Below, in pieces: positions 12,096 through 24,077 of a DNA stretch of 64,000 bases. The stretch covers positions 37,665,069 through 37,729,068 of the forward strand of contig OZ034975.1 of assembly GCA_964030785.1 (NCBI GenBank), written 5' to 3'. This DNA is from Siderastrea siderea (lineage: Eukaryota > Cnidaria > Anthozoa > Scleractinia > Rhizangiidae). Each line of letters begins with the position of its first letter. The stretch's first letter is position 1. The position numbers were made by a program, and so were the translations under genes. Below the pieces are notes generated by a model. That model did no database searches, was not told the DNA's origin, and worked only from the letters and a program-made list of their open reading frames with translations.

Positions 12096-12200
12096 CTGTC
12101 AGCGGAATAATACAAGATACAAGTTATTAGCGTAACTTCAAGGTGCAAGCTGTAGACCCTATTTCACACGAAAGCACCAAAAAAGGTGATTTATCCTTAC

Positions 12201-12259
12201 ATGATATCATTAACACGGACGTGGCCAAACTGTGGTTCATCTTTGTACAAGGCAGACAT
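12201..12259 (-). CDS. SEA-like domain, second exon
   Basis: This is a 59-nt exon (acceptor TTTTTTTGTAG, donor ATCAT|GTAAGG) encoding MSALYKDEPQFGHVRVNDI. It lies between the two larger SEA exons, and its phase fits both. Confidence 0.55.
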
Positions 12260-12814
12260 CTACAAAAAAAAAATATAAAACAAAACAGACAGCTTATTAT
12301 CGTTCGGATTAAGTAAGTCCTTGGAAGAACTGTTGTTGCTGACGGACCGTGGGGTATCAACAACAACCCAAGCGTAAGAGCGAACGCTATCTTCAAAGTT
12401 AAGTGACACTGATGAAGTTGTTTACCACGGTACTTACTTGACAGGTCACACGAAGCAGTTATTCAATTGAGTGTCGAAAAAAATTCACATTAGCTTGGGT
12501 TTTGGTGTACTACGCCCTGTGATTGGTTAAAAATACTCACGCCACTTTTTCAACCAGTTAGAAGTAAAACCAAAACCAATCATGACTTGCTTGGAAGTAT
12601 TTTCCCGCGCTTGATAGCGTGAATTGGTTTAAGGTCTGATTGGTTCACTGGTTTGTGGCTGTTGTGATTGGCCCGAGTAATTTCTTAGGTTTTGGTTTTA
12701 CGACACTCAGTTGTAAGCCGCTCCAACTCGGTTCTTATAGGAAAAGAACATGAGTGAGCATCTGTGAGATAAGTGGAATGATAACTGGCTAAAATGTATC
12801 AACAACGTATTCTC

Positions 12815-12944
12815 AAATAAGTGTAAAGAAGATCCTCGCAGTTGTTAACGCAACTTATGCAGTTGCGAAAAGAAAGCCTGAAAAGCCTTTTCGCAACTGC
12901 ATAAGTTGCGTTAACAACTGCGAGGATCTTCTTTACACTTATTT
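12815..12944. repeat. Long near-perfect hairpin (fold-back repeat)
   Basis: Arms of about 57 bases, starting AAATAAGTGTAAAGAAGATC and ending with the exact complement, surround a loop of about 16 bases. It sits in the intron between the SEA exons, next to a TTCATTCCGCAGTTCAAATA sequence of the kind found repeatedly in cnidarian genomes. It is probably a fold-back MITE or a collapsed satellite monomer pair. Confidence 0.85.
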
Positions 12945-13024
12945 CTTCATTCCGCAGTTCAAATATATGAGTTTCATATATTCATAATTTCAAAGTATTC
13001 TCAAGTCGATTTATTCAGAAAAAC

Positions 13025-13098
13025 TTCTGAGTCCAAGGGAAGTCGAACCCATGTCCTTCCAGGTGCCGGTTGGGTGCTCTACAGCTGAGCAATGGGGG
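13025..13098 (-). repeat. tRNA-derived SINE-like segment
   Basis: Read on the minus strand it begins TTGCTCAGCTGTAGAGC (an A-box-like D arm) and later has GGGTTCGACTTCCC (a B-box-like T arm), but no full cloverleaf with a usable anticodon arm. A second similar B-box-like piece lies at about 13268-13277. It is probably a tRNA-derived SINE head rather than a tRNA gene. Confidence 0.5.
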
Positions 13099-13429
13099 AA
13101 TGCAGCTGACAAAGGTCAGATAAAGTGTTCAAATGTGACATAGGCCTGCAATACTGCAAGGCTCAATAATGTTAAACGCAATAACTGTAAATACGATAAT
13201 AATAGTGACGACTGGCTGAAGTGAATTAAACGAATAAGTGTTAAGATATAGTAAGTCCTCCCAACGGCAGTCGAACCTACACAAGCAGCCGTGGGGGTCA
13301 TTACAAAGTTGTCAAAAACTGAGGTGGGCGTCTTATTGGAGTGGCACTGTTTTTTGAAAAATCAAACTTCACCTCTGCTTCTCAGCCGTGATCAATAACA
13401 CTGATTATGCAAGCTTACAATCAACTTAC

Positions 13430-13557
13430 ATTCTCACTAAACTTAGTGCTTAAGTCCCTGAACCTTGCACTGCTGTGATTTTTGTAGTCTGGGTGATATT
13501 TGTATTCGTCCCCTTTGAGTGTTACTTGGCCTTCTACGATGTCTGTTTTTGGAGGAA
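13430..13557 (-). CDS. SEA-like domain, first exon
   Basis: This is a 128-nt exon with acceptor TTTTCTTGCTTTGTAG and donor GAGAAT|GTAAGT. It reads VPPKTDIVEGQVTLKG then YHPDYKNHSSARFRDLSTKF, the opening strand and helix of a SEA domain. Confidence 0.6.
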
Positions 13558-13974
13558 CTACAAAGCAAGAAAAACAAAAAGCTCTTTCAATCCAGGGGAC
13601 ACAACTCAAGTTTGAAACTTTCGAAAAAATCTCAACAAACTGCACACTGGAACGTATTACTCAACACCGTTCTCTTGAATTGTCACCTTTAAGCCCTAAC
13701 TAATCGGAGCAAGTCAACACAGATTTGAAAATGCGGGCTTGGCTAGAAAGACTTGCAATTGGTTGCCAAACGAACTCGTAAGTGGATGCAAGTAAGAGGC
13801 AAGTTGCCAAAAAGTCATTTTAGTGTAGCCAACCAAGGAAAATAGTACCCAGGCTAACTTGGTGTCAACTTGCCTTGGGTGGCCAAAAGGTGAAGTACTT
13901 GCACTCGCGTGCAAACTTGAGCTCGATCAAAGTGAACACAAGCTATTGCAAGCCAAGTCAGAACCATCTTGAAC

Positions 13975-14225
13975 AGCATTTCATTTGAAAGGTCACACTC
14001 TGGGATTTCATCAACAGACACAAATGCTGTACAGCACAGAACACAAAACCACAGGAAAGTACTGTTCAGTAGCTTTCATATGAATGGTCACATTTTTAAG
14101 ATTTCACCTACCATGTCAAATATGGAACCACCTCGCTCGGCACAATAATTAGCACCATAGTAAAATGCTACACGTAGCTTTCATTTGAATGGTCACATTT
14201 TAGGATTTCATCCACAGAGTCAGAA
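13975..14225. repeat. Three direct copies of a short interspersed motif
   Basis: TTTCATTTGAAAGGTCACAC, TTTCATATGAATGGTCACAT and TTTCATTTGAATGGTCACAT recur at about 13979, 14076 and 14178, each followed by an A/G-G-ATTTCA box. A reverse copy is at 8460-8720, so this is a dispersed family, not a local tandem array. Confidence 0.6.
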
Positions 14226-14456
14226 GTTGGGACGACCACACAAGGCAGTTACCGAACAACAGCCCGGTTGCCCCTCCCCACCCCTCTAACTTAAAACTGA
14301 TGGATCAGTGAGGTCTTCAAGGCAGTAGCCTTTCAACTACGAATACCCCCCTCCCCACCAGGATAAGAAAAAATACATTGCAGATTTAAATATAAGTTCA
14401 GAAAATAAAAAGCTTGACGAAAATGAAAAACGCGTTTTAAAACTTGTCAGTCTTAC

Positions 14457-14570
14457 TTGGTTCATCACAATTGGTTCCTTGATAACCATTATCACAGGTG
14501 CATGCATAAACAGTACCATTCACATCGAAGCAGCTTCCCCTGAAGCAGGGATTCTGAGAGCAAGGTCTTT
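14457..14570 (-). CDS. EGF-like domain exon
   Basis: This is a 114-bp exon (38 codons; acceptor GTTAACAG... with AG at 14571-14572, donor CCAA|GTAAGA). It has six cysteines in EGF spacing: C-SQNP-C, RGS-C, YA-C-T-C, GTN-C. It lies between the Ig array and the SEA domain. Confidence 0.85.
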
Positions 14571-15369
14571 CTGTTAAGGGAGAGAATGGCCTCATAAATA
14601 TTTCAAATATGTCATCATACAATTGTTGTAAGAGTGGTCAGGAGAAGTTGTTGAAATATCTGGGTTCATAACGTCCTTAACTCTCATGATCTCTCTGATG
14701 AATTTAGGATTAATATTACAAGGAGAAATTTTATGCTGATCACTATTGGAGCTAGGATTAACGAAATTTTCCTCAATCCCACTGAAGGCTAGACAATGAA
14801 AGACACCGTTTTCTATAATCTCTTCTTCGACATATTATTTAAATCAATCAGAAATGCGGTTGCATTTATTTCGATGCTGTTACAAAGGAATCATCACTTC
14901 GAAAATTAAGTCAGATTTTGGTTGCCACTGCTAAGGCAGCAAAGAAAAAGTTTTCAATATAGGAACGCTCCTCAAACATAAGTCGAATAGTCGCCTTAAT
15001 AATTGCACTTCCCTAACCCACATAATAAAATAATAGCCCCACACTTTTCCAGGAAACAGTCGTATATTTTAGCAGTTAGGTATTTATGGAAAAATACACG
15101 TCGTTTCTCAGCTTCCAAGCATAAAGCGACGAAACATGTTGTTTTTCCACACTTTGATGATTGCCAATCCACTGAACAATATACATCTCCATGTCGCACA
15201 CATCGATCAAGGGAGGCGATTTAGATTACTTAACACAAACTGAAGGTAAAAAACCGCAATTCCGAACAAAACCAACCACAACAACAACAACAACAAACAG
15301 GAACAATTAAAGAATAAAACTTGTCCCCAAATGCGAGTAATAACTTCAACCACAATGCCAATAACTTGC
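14571..15369 (-). other. Intron, nothing recognised
   Basis: The intron upstream of the EGF exon contains an AAC/ACA-rich microsatellite (about 15275-15300). Its donor at the other end is GC rather than GT. Confidence 0.5.
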
Positions 15370-15624
15370 CTAAAACAGTGATTTTTGCATGAGCAGTTGC
15401 TTGAGGCTTTATCCCATTCATTGCTGTACAAATATACGTCTTGACATAAGCCGTACTGGAGCTGTTTATGACAAGCGTCTTGCCAAAGCCAACTGTGCCA
15501 TTCTCTCCAACAATCGAGTAAACAATCTTAGGCACAGGGTTACCAGCCACATCACACAACAGAGTCACTTGCTGGCCCACCCAAACCACTTGGTCCACAG
15601 GACGGGTAATTATCTCTGGAGGAT
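15370..15624 (-). CDS. Ig-domain exon 29 (last of the array)
   Basis: This 255-bp exon encodes an I-set-like Ig domain opening PPEIITRPVDQVVWVGQQVT, with cysteines in TLLC and YIC. It lacks the NATGNP-x-P-N-I-x-W core of the other copies and is one of the oldest, most divergent members. Its splice donor reads TTAG|GCAAGT, a GC donor. Confidence 0.8.
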
Positions 15625-16239
15625 CTGGTGAAATAAACAGATTAACAATGGGTGGATTTGTTTGCAGGAAAGCCAAAAAGCTGTTGCTTTCATACGTGAG
15701 CATTTTGTATGTTTTTAGCTAAAAAACAGTCAAAATTTCGCTCACCCTATAGATCGTTTTTTTTAATGGCCCCGATAAATTATTCTTTTGTACGCATTCA
15801 AATTATCCTTACTACTCACTAATTTTAACCAATCGTTACATTCCCAAAAGGCTAGTAAAGCTATACATTCTGCTAACTTGTCCCCATATACTGTATTATA
15901 CCAGTAGAGAGGAGAAGTTGATCAAATATCAAGAGAATTCACCTTGGGTGGTCATGCTCTCAATTGCCATGACCCCTATGGTTAATCAAGCATTATTATT
16001 ACAACAAGAAAGTCGATGCTGAGTGCTATTAGATTAATGGGCGAATGAAATTTTACCCAAATCCCATTCTAGGCTAGAAAACATAAGAAACCAAAATCTA
16101 TAATCTGTCTTTCATGTATTCTTTACATAAATCAGAAATGTTGTTTGGGTATACGTTAATACTGTTACAACGGAATTATCACTTCCACTGGACTAAGCCG
16201 CCATCACTTGTATAATTTTTCTAATACCCCAATACTCAC

Positions 16240-16491
16240 ACAACACATCAATGCTCAAATTTGCTGAGGCATTTGCGCCGATCTGATTCCAAGCCAGACA
16301 CTGAAAGAACCCAGAATCCGTTCTTTTGATATTTGTTAACACAGTTGTACCGCTGTTAACTATCACAGAGTTATTGGTTCCTCTGATCCATGCAACATTT
16401 GGAGGTGGATTTCCAGTGACGCTGCAGTTAAGAGACACATTTTGTCCCTCAGTGACTTGGCTTATAGGAGTTACTGAAACCTCTGGAGAAT
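16240..16491 (-). CDS. Ig-domain exon 28
   Basis: This 252-bp exon (one codon shorter than the norm) has Ig cysteines at LNC and FQC, the core VTGNPPPNVAWIRG, and three N-glycosylation sequons. Donor GTGAGT. Confidence 0.8.
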
Positions 16492-17098
16492 CTGTCAAAA
16501 AAAGAGAGGGAGCGTTGTTAACATTTGGATGGTAAAAAAGCCTAAAGAGGAAGTGAACACTAAATTACAGTACTGTGTACAGTCAAACGCATACCATGCA
16601 GAAACCTTTGAGAAATGGGACGGTGACCGCATGTTCAACACAGGGTGCGGTCAATTTCAAATTCTAGGATATGCCATAAACGGGGTAACTTCTCCTTCAT
16701 CTCACACCTTTGGTAATGGATAGAACATTCAACCTTCTCTTATTCATGGCAAGTTGTTGGCTTGAACATCTTGTAAACTACGTACGCTTTAAAAGTCTAA
16801 AGGAACCTAAATATAACCTCGTTTCCTCTGTAGTGGAGCCCCGGGTGCAAGAGGCTTTTCTTGTGCGGTTTCCGGTTGCTGCTTATGTTCTCTATTGTGA
16901 CCCACGCGTTTTTTTTCTCGCGGCACGGCAAGCCGCTCGTTGCGTCGGCTTTGCCTCTGGCCGATTTCGCCCGACACTGGCGAGAAAAAACCTCACGCAC
17001 CCAGGGTACTGTAATGGTCATAGTAAAGACGGGCGTGCAAGGAAAACAGTCAAAACCGAAGACCAATAATATTTTACCGTAGTCAAAATGCTACTTAC
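16492..17098 (-). other. Intron with a GC-rich insert
   Basis: Positions 16840-17050 are clearly more GC-rich than the flanks, and several frames are open on both strands (119 and 89 codons). No domain is recognised, so a fragment of an unidentified repeat is the likelier reading. Confidence 0.35.
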
Positions 17099-17356
17099 AA
17101 TGGACAATCACGTGAGCATACGCATGGACATCTTGAGTAACCTTGTTCTTAGCAGTGCACTTGTATCGCTGTCCATTTAACTTTCTAGTAACATTTGTAA
17201 GGACAAAAGTATTTCCCTGATGCAACACTGTATTGTTCCCGGCTTGGGTCCAGATGATGTTCGACGGTGGGTTACTTGTTGCGTTACAAAAAAAGCTAAC
17301 ATTGCTGTATTCCACAACAGTCTGGTTGCTTGGAGCAGAGACGATGACAGCAGGGT
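17099..17356 (-). CDS. Ig-domain exon 27
   Basis: This 258-bp exon opens DPAVIVSAPSNQTVVEYSN, with cysteines at FFC and YKC and the core NATSNPPSNIIWTQ. It is intermediate between the divergent membrane-proximal exons and the homogeneous distal ones. Confidence 0.8.
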
Positions 17357-18550
17357 CTAGAGAATTGAAATACAATTAACAAAGTCACCAGAATGATTTC
17401 TACATACTAGCTTAGGAGAAGTTGGCTTAAAAGATGTTCACATGATACAAGTATGAAAAGCAGACCAGTATGAATTGATCCTGGTTTTCCGTTGTGGCTC
17501 TGTATTCATTTACAAGGCACCAGTTTGAGTAATATTGAAAACCATCCTAGTAGGTGAAAAGAAAAGCCACACATGGCCTGCGCCTAAGTCCAGATTATTT
17601 ATCTTGAGGTAATGAGAAGCCAGTCCATTGCCAGGTTTTCTAGTCGTGTTTTATTACTTCTACAATCCATCATAAAATTATTTCATTACATAAAGCAAAA
17701 TGGACTATCTTAGTATATGATAAGAAGCGGGGTACATCTAGCGTAGCTAATACTGTTTCCCTTAACTATTTTAGTGATTGAATTGATCACACCACACGTT
17801 TAAATATGTGAATAGTGAAGTTCTACCGCAGGAAGCAGAAGCTAATCAAGGAAGGAGAGCTTAAGGACAATGTTTGGAAAGTTACTCCAAGTATTTGTTT
17901 AATTTCCCTGGAAACAGTTCGTTGGAACTCATCAATACAACTGGCTGCAGAGACACAACACGAGGTAGTCTTTCTTGTTTAGGGCAACAACCCCATAGTG
18001 GTTACCAGCCTACAGATCAAGTGTCCGACACACCAACCACTATGCCTCCTCACACAGCAGCTTTACCAGAATAAATTTTTCGCCGTTGAACCACAGGTTT
18101 ACCATCCTCTGTTTGTGCGGTGGGCTAAGCATTTATAACGCATCGGTTTATCAAACTAGCAAACCTAAAGCCGAATTTTAGGCCTATTAAAACTGGGGAA
18201 AATGAAATAAAAACTCATAAAATTGCTCCCATGGTGTTTTGCATTGTGTTTCTGTGTTTGTTTTAGCGATTTAAGGCTCACGAAAATGATGTTTTTAAAA
18301 TAACGGTCGGACTCGCTGTGCTTGAACAAGGAATGAAATGTACATTTTGGTTCGTGGTGACTGGGGGGGGGGGGGGCATATATGTTTCAAGCCATGTAAA
18401 GGGCTTGGAGCAATAGAAGTGCAGATGTTGATTTAATTCCTTGAGTAAATAAGAGCGGTTTTTAAGTGAGTGTCGAGAGTAACCATGCCATTGCTTTGGT
18501 TTTGTTTCAACGAAAGTCATTCGAAAAGCGTTCTAAAAATAGTAACTTAC
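17357..18550 (-). other. Intron with a poly-G run
   Basis: A run of about 14 G lies at 18363-18376. No gene is recognised. Confidence 0.45.
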
Positions 18551-18805
18551 ACTGCACATTAACTGTAGTTGTAGCATTTTTCTGTTCACCCACTCCATTC
18601 CAAGCTGTACAAGTGTAATCTCCAGCAGCCTGTCTCTGTATGTTAAAAAAGCTGTACGTCTCTCCTTGATACAACACTGTTTGGCTGCCATCTTTTGTCC
18701 AGGTGATGTTTGGTGTTGGGTTACCAGTTGCATTACAGTGAAGAGTGACGTTGCTTCCTTCCAGGGCAGTTTGACTAGCTGGACTGGCGTCAATTGAAGA
18801 TGGAT
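18551..18805 (-). CDS. Ig-domain exon 26
   Basis: 255 bp; opens PSSIDASPASQTALEGSN, with the conserved NATGNPTPNITWTKDG core and Ig cysteines LHC and YTC. It is a member of the SSIDASPAS subfamily that alternates with the AAITSSSSN subfamily. Confidence 0.88.
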
Positions 18806-18886
18806 CTGCAGTGAATAAACAAGACAACGTTAACTGAATATCCTTTTCCTGAGGCCTCCTGCAATACTATAACAGCAACCATTTGT

Positions 18887-18982
18887 CACGTTAAATCAAT
18901 CAATCAATCGATCAATCATTCAATCTATCAATCAATTAATTCATCAATCAATCAGTCAATCAGTCAATCAGTCAATCAATCA
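18887..18982. repeat. Imperfect (TCAA)n microsatellite
   Basis: About 95 bases of ATCAATCA/GTCAATCA tetranucleotide repeats lie in the intron. Confidence 0.9.
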
Positions 18983-19777
18983 ATTTTCCTGAAAATAAAA
19001 CAGTGTTACGCTGCTGCACACAGCATTCAGTCTAATCCTGCAATTACTACACAGTTGAAAACGATGACATAAATTCCTGATTTAGGAGCTATATGTATCT
19101 CTGTTGATCGCGTATAGACTCAACTTCAGATGCGTGATGACGATGATTTGAGCAGGGCAAATTTTAAAAATGGGCTTCTGGATTGTGTTCTTTATATCCG
19201 AGATTTCGTTATACCACCGTTCGTTGTATCGGGGGGTTCTGTTCCACACATATTAGTGTAACGTTGATCGGGCTGAAGAATAGCGTTCGTTATGCCAGGG
19301 ACGTCGTTGTATCGTGTTTCCACTGGAGCTTTCGAGAGAGAAGACTGGCCTACACAGAGTAAAGAAAACGCCTTTGTCTTAAGATGATTTTTTTTATCGC
19401 AGACTGGATAATCTTGCTCTTCTGATTGAGGTGCTGAGCGTTTAAGCCATTGCTGAATGAGAAAATGACAAACAGTTTCCAGCGATGGTGTGGACAGGCA
19501 ATCAGCTGTTAAGGAGAGACTCAAGATAGCTGAAGAGAACAGAGCATCAGATACGAGCAACGCAAGAAAGTACTGCAGGTGTAAAAGCTTCTACAGCCTC
19601 TTTCTCCTAAGGAACCTTTTACAGAGTTTTCTCTAGTGAGCTAGAATCTATAATCTTTGACAAGACGCTGCTCGGTGTCGGCCAATAAAACGAGCATTTC
19701 TAGTCTCTCAAGACAAAGAGAACTTTATTCTTATTACAGAAATGTACGTGGAATTACGTGAACCAGCCACAACTTAC

Positions 19778-20032
19778 AGTGCACAGTAACTGTAACAGTA
19801 GCATTATCCTCGCTTCCTATTCCATTCTTCGCTATGCAGGTGTAGTCCCCAGCCTGCTGTCGAGTGATATTGTGCACTGTGAAACTCTCTCCTGCATTCA
19901 ACACAGTGTTGTTGCCAAGTTTCGACCAAGTGATTTTGGGTGGTGGGTTTCCTGTTGCATTACAGTAAAGACTGATACTGTTTCCTTCAACAGCCACAGT
20001 GTTGGAAGATGAACTTGTGATTGCAGCAGGAT
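19778..20032 (-). CDS. Ig-domain exon 25
   Basis: 255 bp; opens DPAAITSSSSNTVAVEGNS, core NATGNPPPKITWSKLG, cysteines LYC and YTC. Member of the AAITSSSSN subfamily. Confidence 0.88.
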
Positions 20033-21364
20033 CTATTGGGAAACGAAGCACAAAATGTCGTTAATGTGGGTACAAGTTGAGATACCATTTACCCAAATAC
20101 ATATCTGAGGTTACACTAGGATCACATGTTTCAGTTCCAGGGCCTGGTTGCATAAAGCAACTTAAAATTTATTAAGTGGGACTTTTTTTGGCAACCGTTC
20201 CCTGTGTTCCGAAGGATTTCCTTGTGCTCTCTTTGTGATTCCCTATACTCACTACTCGGTCTTTGGCTGAGTTATCCGTGATACCGTAAACGAAAATCCC
20301 AGAGCAAAGGGAAATGGTGCAGAAAATTCGCATGTAATCTTAAGTTACTTTATGCAGCCAAGCCCAGGAAACCAAGTAGCCTAAAAGAGTTAGTTTCCTC
20401 ATATTTTCAGTTCTGTCAAACGCTTTCACTGTTGAAATTCTAAAATCGCTTTGCCATCACTTAAAAAAAAGAAGGAAGGAAAAGGAAGTTAATAATGTTC
20501 GTTGGTTACCAGGAATTTCCGCGTTCTTGCTCGCCATAACGCCAGAGCAAATAATTATTGTATGAACACAGCTGTAAAAGTCAATTTATCAAAACTGTCA
20601 TCATTGAAAATTACAAAAAAACAATAATACAGTCCTACAATAGACAGCTTCTGGGTTTTGAAGAAGCGAATAATGATCGAATCTGAATGGAATTGATTTC
20701 GCTGCCACAGCGTAAGAGTTGCTCAAACCCTCATTATTATTTATGCAGTTGTATCCTCGGCAGATGAATGCCTTTTAATACGATGACGGACAGGCCATCA
20801 AACGTTGGCCGATTAACATAGTAAGGAAGATTAGCACAGTTTTGAGACAATGAATAGAAACCTTAAGATCAGACAACGAGTAAGACTTCCCAAGTTCAAA
20901 CTAGTGAAGATCCCGGAGCCTTCATTCCTCTATGTTGCTAAACAGCAGAAAAGACAGATGACGTCTTAAACTTGTCAGCTGGGTTTGAAAAGTCGTAATC
21001 ATCCTGAATCTCTCACTCATAAGTCGGATTGGAAGATACTTAATGCCGGACTGCAAAACACAGCGACCATTGGCAGCCGGCGACCAGCTGTTGTGACCTG
21101 TCTTGTAGCAACAGGTATGAGAGACGTTCTCTCTCCCCCCACCCCGCGCTTTTTTTCACAAACACCTCCTTTCCCAGCAGAGCCAGCCTCTGCAAAGATT
21201 AATAACAGCCACGTGACAGCGTTTTTTCTTCAGGACCAAAAATATATATCTATATGACCATAACAACTTGGTGGCCAAATCAACATGGCGATCAAGAGGA
21301 AGGATCACACAACACTTAATCTGAGTGAACGATTAAACTGTCGGTCAACTATACAGCCACTTAC
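20033..21364 (-). other. Intron, nothing recognised
   Basis: This 1.3 kb holds no convincing exon or transposon boundary. Confidence 0.45.
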
Positions 21365-21619
21365 ACTCCACAGTAACTGTAGCAGTAGCATTTTTCTGTT
21401 CACCCACTCCATTCCAAGCTGTACATGTGTAATCTCCGGCAGCCTGTCTCTGTATATTAACAATGTTGTACGTCTCTCCTTGATACAGCACTGTTGTGCT
21501 GCCATCTTTTGTCCAAGTGATGTTTGGTGTTGGGTTACCAGTTGCGTTACAGTGAAGAGCGATGTTGTTTCCTTCCAGGACAGTTTTACTAGCTGAACTG
21601 GCGTCAATGGAAGAAGGAT
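21365..21619 (-). CDS. Ig-domain exon 24
   Basis: 255 bp; opens PSSIDASSASKTVLEGNN, the conserved core is intact, SSIDASPAS subfamily. Confidence 0.88.
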
Positions 21620-22221
21620 CTAAGTGGAGAAGAATTGGTCCTTCTTCAAATATCCTCCTTTTGAACCTTCTAATTAATAAAAATATACATTTAGCCTAGC
21701 CTATCGACAGAGCTTCTACACAAGGAAATCATGACCATTCAAAGCGACTCGTGCAGGAATTTACGGTCACCATCGAAAAAGGGAAAGAAAAAGAGGAAGA
21801 AAGAAAAAGTTAACAACGGCTAGCGAAACTATAGCACGCAACGCCTTGAACTACAGGTTTTGCACCATTTTATGTTAAGCCACCAAACGAGTAAGTTGCG
21901 CAAGGCACAGTCTAAATTTAAATATGAAACTGTTGGCTGGGGCAACGTACACACAGGTTAACATGCCTGTAGGATAGACACAAAGTATACAAAGAACGAT
22001 TCCTATAGATTTACGCAATTTATTAGTATGATGCTTTGCTTGCGAAGGCCATAAGAGCTGCACTAGATAGACATGTAACACGACAATTTCCAGATAAAAA
22101 AAATAATAATAACAAAAAACGTCTTTGTACTAAGATAAATTTATGCCAGATGGTAACTATGATATCATAAGCTCCTGAATATTGACATAATTTTAGTTAG
22201 CGTGAAACATTCATAACTTAC

Positions 22222-22476
22222 AGTACACAGTGACTATAACAGTTGCATTAACCTCGCTTCCTATTCCATTCGACGCCTCACAGGTGTAGTACCCAGCCTG
22301 ATTTCGAGTGATATTGTTTACAGTAAAACTTTCTCCTACGTTCAGCACAGTATTGTTGCCATCTTTCGTCCAAGCGATTTTTGGTGTTGGGTTCCCTGTT
22401 GCATTGCAGTAAAGAGTGACACTGTTTCCTTCAACTACAAATGTGTTGGAAGATGAACTTGTGATTGTAGCCTGAT
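22222..22476 (-). CDS. Ig-domain exon 23
   Basis: 255 bp, open throughout. It opens DQATITSSSSNTFVVEGNS with core NATGNPTPKIAWTKDG and cysteines LYC and YTC. It lacks an early Met, so it is easily missed by ORF finders. Confidence 0.85.
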
Positions 22477-22670
22477 CTAAAGGTGTTTGGGAAAAAAAAG
22501 CAAAAAATGATTTAATGTAACTCTAACTTAAGGCAACACCCTATTGTTAGAAACAAGTTGAAATTTACACCACAGGTAACCCAGTTAAAGAAGACCTCTC
22601 TTACGATGACTACTGACAGGTCGTCAAACCTACACTTACACTGTTGGTCAACTACATATTAGCAACTTAC

Positions 22671-22925
22671 ACTCCACAGTAACTGTAGCTGTAGCATTTT
22701 CCTGTTCACCCACTCCATTCCAAGCTGTACATGTGTAATCTCCGGCAGCCTGTCTCTGTATATTAACAATGTTGTACGTCTCTCCTTCATACAACACTGT
22801 TGGGCTGCCATCTTTTGTCCAGGTGATGTTTGGTGTTGGGTTACCAGTTGCATTACAGTGAAGAGTGACCTTGCTTCCTTCCAGGACAGTTTCACTAGCA
22901 GGGTTGGCGTCAATCGAAGAAGCAT
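22671..22925 (-). CDS. Ig-domain exon 22
   Basis: 255 bp; opens ASSIDANPASETVLEGSK, core intact. The intron to exon 23 is unusually short (194 bp). Confidence 0.88.
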
Positions 22926-23108
22926 CTAAATAAAGAAGACTAAAGTCAACTGAAACATCCTTCGCAGATACAGAAAAAGGCCTTTGCGCGCAGACTGGAC
23001 AATCTTTGTTCCACTGATTGAGCCAGCTGAGCTAAGAAGCCAGATGGTAACTACGGTAGTTTCAACGGATGTGGACATGTCTATTGACTTGAAATATTCA
23101 CCACTTAC

Positions 23109-23363
23109 AGTGCACAGTAACTGTAATAGTAGCATTATCCTCGCTTCCTATTCCATTCTTCGCTATGCAGGTGTAGTCCCCAGCCTGTTGTCGAGTGATA
23201 TTGTTCAAAGTCAAAGTCTCTCCTGTATTCAACACAGTGTTGTTGCCATCTTTTGTCCACGTGATTTTGGGTGGTGGATTTCCTGTTGTGTTACAGTAAA
23301 GAGTGATACTGCTTCCTTCAACTGCTACCGAGTTGGAAGATGAACTTGTGATTGCAGCGGGAT
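23109..23363 (-). CDS. Ig-domain exon 21
   Basis: 255 bp; opens DPAAITSSSSNSVAVEGSS, core NTTGNPPPKITWTKDG. First member of the 1.8-kb tandem units. Confidence 0.88.
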
Positions 23364-23822
23364 CTATTGCGAGAAATGATGCACAGAATAATTTTACCGT
23401 TGCCATATCTAGGTCACATCCATTGAAAAAACACCTTTAATTTGAAACCATGGTTTATCCAAACACAGAGGACCCTGTAATATGACAAACAATAGGCCAT
23501 AAAACGTTGCTCGTATTAACGGTGTGGTCTGATTGATAGAGTTTTGAAATACGTGAAAATGATTCTAAGGGGCGATTTAGACGTTACGACTTTTTCGTAT
23601 GTCTGTCGCATGCGACTTTTGTGGTGCGCGTTATAAAAAATATCGAAAAAATTCACTTATTTATTATTGCTTCTGGCGACGATTAAAAATGATTGTAACA
23701 ACTTTTGTTCCAGCCAAAAGACTAATATACTGCGATAACAGTGTTGCCACTTTCACATGATGATGAGCTTTAAGGTGTTCTACTTTAATAACTTTCATTG
23801 TAGATCTACTATAAACACTTAC

Positions 23823-24077
23823 AATGCACATTAACTGTAGCTGTAGCATTTTTCTGTTCACCCACTCCATTCCAAGCTGTACATGTGTAATCTCCAGCAG
23901 CCTGTCTCTGTATATTAACAGTGCTATACGTCTCTCCTTGATACAACACTGTTGAGCTGCCATCTCTTGTCCAGGTGATGTTTGGTGTTGGGTTACCAGT
24001 TGCATTACAGCGAAGAGTGACCTTGCTTCCTTCCAGGACAGTTTCGCTAGCTGGACTGGCGTCAATCGAAGAAGCAT
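23823..24077 (-). CDS. Ig-domain exon 20
   Basis: 255 bp; opens ASSIDASPASETVLEGSK. Almost identical to exon 18, one tandem unit away. Confidence 0.88.

Noticed and set aside
13025..13098. Host tRNA gene
   Set aside because: A and B boxes are present but no complete cloverleaf with an anticodon stem can be drawn; treated as SINE-like.
16710..17082. GC-rich open frames on both strands
   Set aside because: No recognisable protein; likely a repeat fragment within an intron.
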